Shown in pieces: positions 6,834 through 7,421 of a stretch of DNA of 7,421 nt (positions are counted from its first letter, which is position 1; every line of letters begins with the position of its first letter). This stretch comes from Chloroflexota bacterium (GTDB lineage Bacteria > Chloroflexota > Chloroflexia > Thermomicrobiales > UBA6265): the NCBI GenBank assembly GCA_023423795.1, contig JAFAEX010000028.1:1-7421 (forward strand). The letters run 5' to 3'. Below the pieces are notes generated by a model. The model ran no database searches. It saw nothing but the letters and a program-made list of their open reading frames with translations, and had not been told where the DNA came from. The position numbers and the translations under genes were made by a program.

Positions 6834-7286
6834 TTAGAGGGCCATCACCCGGCCCCGGTTGCCGACCTCCGAAACGTCGGCGACGACGGTTTGCGCGCCG
6901 GTGATGACCGTCGCCGCGCCAGCCCCGGAGATGAACCGGCCGAGCAGGAAGATCGCGTAGTCCGGCGCGATGGCGCAGACCAGGTTCCCGACCAGCGTCG
7001 CCGCGCCGCCGAGCGCCAGCATGAGTTTTCGCCCGCGCCGGTCGGCCAGCCGCCCGGCCGGCACGTTGGCGAACAATCGGGCCACCCCGTAGATCGCGAT
7101 CGCCAGCCCGATCGCCGCCGGGTCCACCCCGAACGCGGAGGCGTAGAGCGGCACCACCGGCACGATCGCCCCGAACCCGAGCTGGTTCACGCCGATCAGC
7201 AGGCAAACCCACAGCAGCGCCGACCGCTGCGCCGGATCGAGCGCCGTGCCGCTGGCCGCGCCCCGGAGCCGTTCCCGCACCGCCAT
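6834..7286 (-). CDS. N-terminal fragment of the split MFS transporter
   Basis: This 150-residue fragment carries TM1 (about 24-47), TM2 (57-78), motif A (78-87), TM3 (88-108) and TM4 (110-133) with its conserved Arg in LLGRFISGAG. It stops right before TM5. Alone it has only four of twelve helices and should not transport. An alternative TTG at 7367 would add 27 residues of Arg/Pro-rich sequence that does not look like an MFS N-terminus. Confidence 0.55.
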   Translation of the reverse strand: MAVRERLRGAASGTALDPAQRSALLWVCLLIGVNQLGFGAIVPVVPLYASAFGVDPAAIGLAIAIYGVARLFANVPAGRLADRRGRKLMLALGGAATLVGNLVCAIAPDYAIFLLGRFISGAGAATVITGAQTVVADVSEVGNRGRVMAL

Positions 7287-7421
7287 CTCCGCCCGTCGCG
7301 CCGCTGACCGGCCGCCGATTGTATCCGCGAAGGGAATCCCCGCCGGCCGCCTGTGCGGAGCGCACAACGTCGGGCCTCGGTCGGCCCGCCCGCAACGGGC
7401 GGGCTTGCTACACTCCGAGGC
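7287..7421 (-). promoter_or_regulatory. Upstream region of the MFS gene: -10 box, palindrome, hairpin
   Basis: On the minus strand TACAAT (7323-7318) matches the -10 consensus at five of six positions, 31 bases before the ATG at 7286; I see no good -35. About 29 bases further upstream is a perfect palindrome, TGTGCG-GAG-CGCACA (7352-7366), a plausible operator. Beyond it, GCCCGCCCG (7384-7392) and CGGGCGGGC (7396-7404) form a 9-bp hairpin with a three-base loop. That hairpin is enclosed by GCCTCGG (7374-7380) and CCGAGGC (7415-7421). It may be a terminator of a gene beyond the right edge, although no U-tract is visible. Confidence 0.4.

Larger units (their letters stand above)
6042..7286 (-). 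pseudogene. MFS transporter (DHA1/TetA-like) split by an in-frame TAA
   Basis: Read through one stop, this is a full-length 12-TM major facilitator transporter of 414 codons, probably a proton-coupled efflux pump for drugs or metabolites. Codon 151 is TAA (6836-6834). The frame is the same on both sides, so one base substitution explains the break, not a frameshift. Around it the protein reads ...RGRVMAL*QGVFLFAVGIGP. In relatives the position before Gln-Gly is commonly Tyr, and TAC or TAT to TAA is one change. Motif A, GRLADRRGRK (78-87), is intact and echoed as GVLADRFGRK in the second half. Motif C, GIGPVPGG (160-167), typical of TM5 in antiporters, lies just past the stop. The ATG at 7286 is preferred to the upstream TTG at 7367, because a -10-like box lies between them. 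A sequencing error or recent loss are both possible. Confidence 0.85.

Noticed and set aside
5910..7395. Long open frames on both strands over the MFS gene
   Set aside because: Their translations are Arg/Gly/Ala/Pro-rich with no motifs, while the frame chosen carries two copies of MFS motif A and hydrophobic helices.

Overview
This is a GC-rich bacterial window with ordinary bacterial gene families, GTG as well as ATG starts and Shine-Dalgarno sites. A Chloroflexota (Thermomicrobia-like) or actinobacterial source would fit: GC-rich DNA, a PhoR-type kinase, and a peptide-type binding protein with a twin-arginine signal and no lipobox. That placement is inference from style only; there is no rRNA or marker gene.

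Layout. Positions 1-270 are non-coding, with several inverted repeats and a promoter-like element. They precede one plus-strand gene (271-2097), a membrane PAS/HAMP sensor histidine kinase whose catalytic motifs are all intact. Ten bases after its stop, and convergent with it, ends a minus-strand transport operon, read right to left: a solute-binding protein (5847-4138), then two permeases of the DppB/OppB type (4074-3064) and DppC/OppC type (3067-2108). The permease genes overlap by 4 bases. A perfect 15-base-arm palindrome lies between the binding-protein gene and the first permease gene. A 59-base foldable element lies in the binding-protein leader, just ahead of its ribosome binding site. 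Upstream, on the same strand, is a 12-TM major facilitator transporter (7286-6042), split by one in-frame TAA where relatives usually have a Tyr codon. The right edge holds its promoter region, with a short palindrome and a strong hairpin.

How the genes work together. The binding protein captures a peptide-like or other small solute outside the membrane and delivers it to the permease heterodimer. The two ATPases that normally complete this transporter are not in the window and cannot follow directly, because the operon ends against the convergent kinase gene. They must be encoded elsewhere. The kinase has no response regulator beside it. The MFS gene is probably a recently broken, or wrongly sequenced, drug/metabolite efflux pump.

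I do not see a new defence, mobile or biosynthetic system. The items most worth a second look are the split MFS gene, the two RNA-structure candidates in the transport operon, and the missing partners (ATPases, response regulator).
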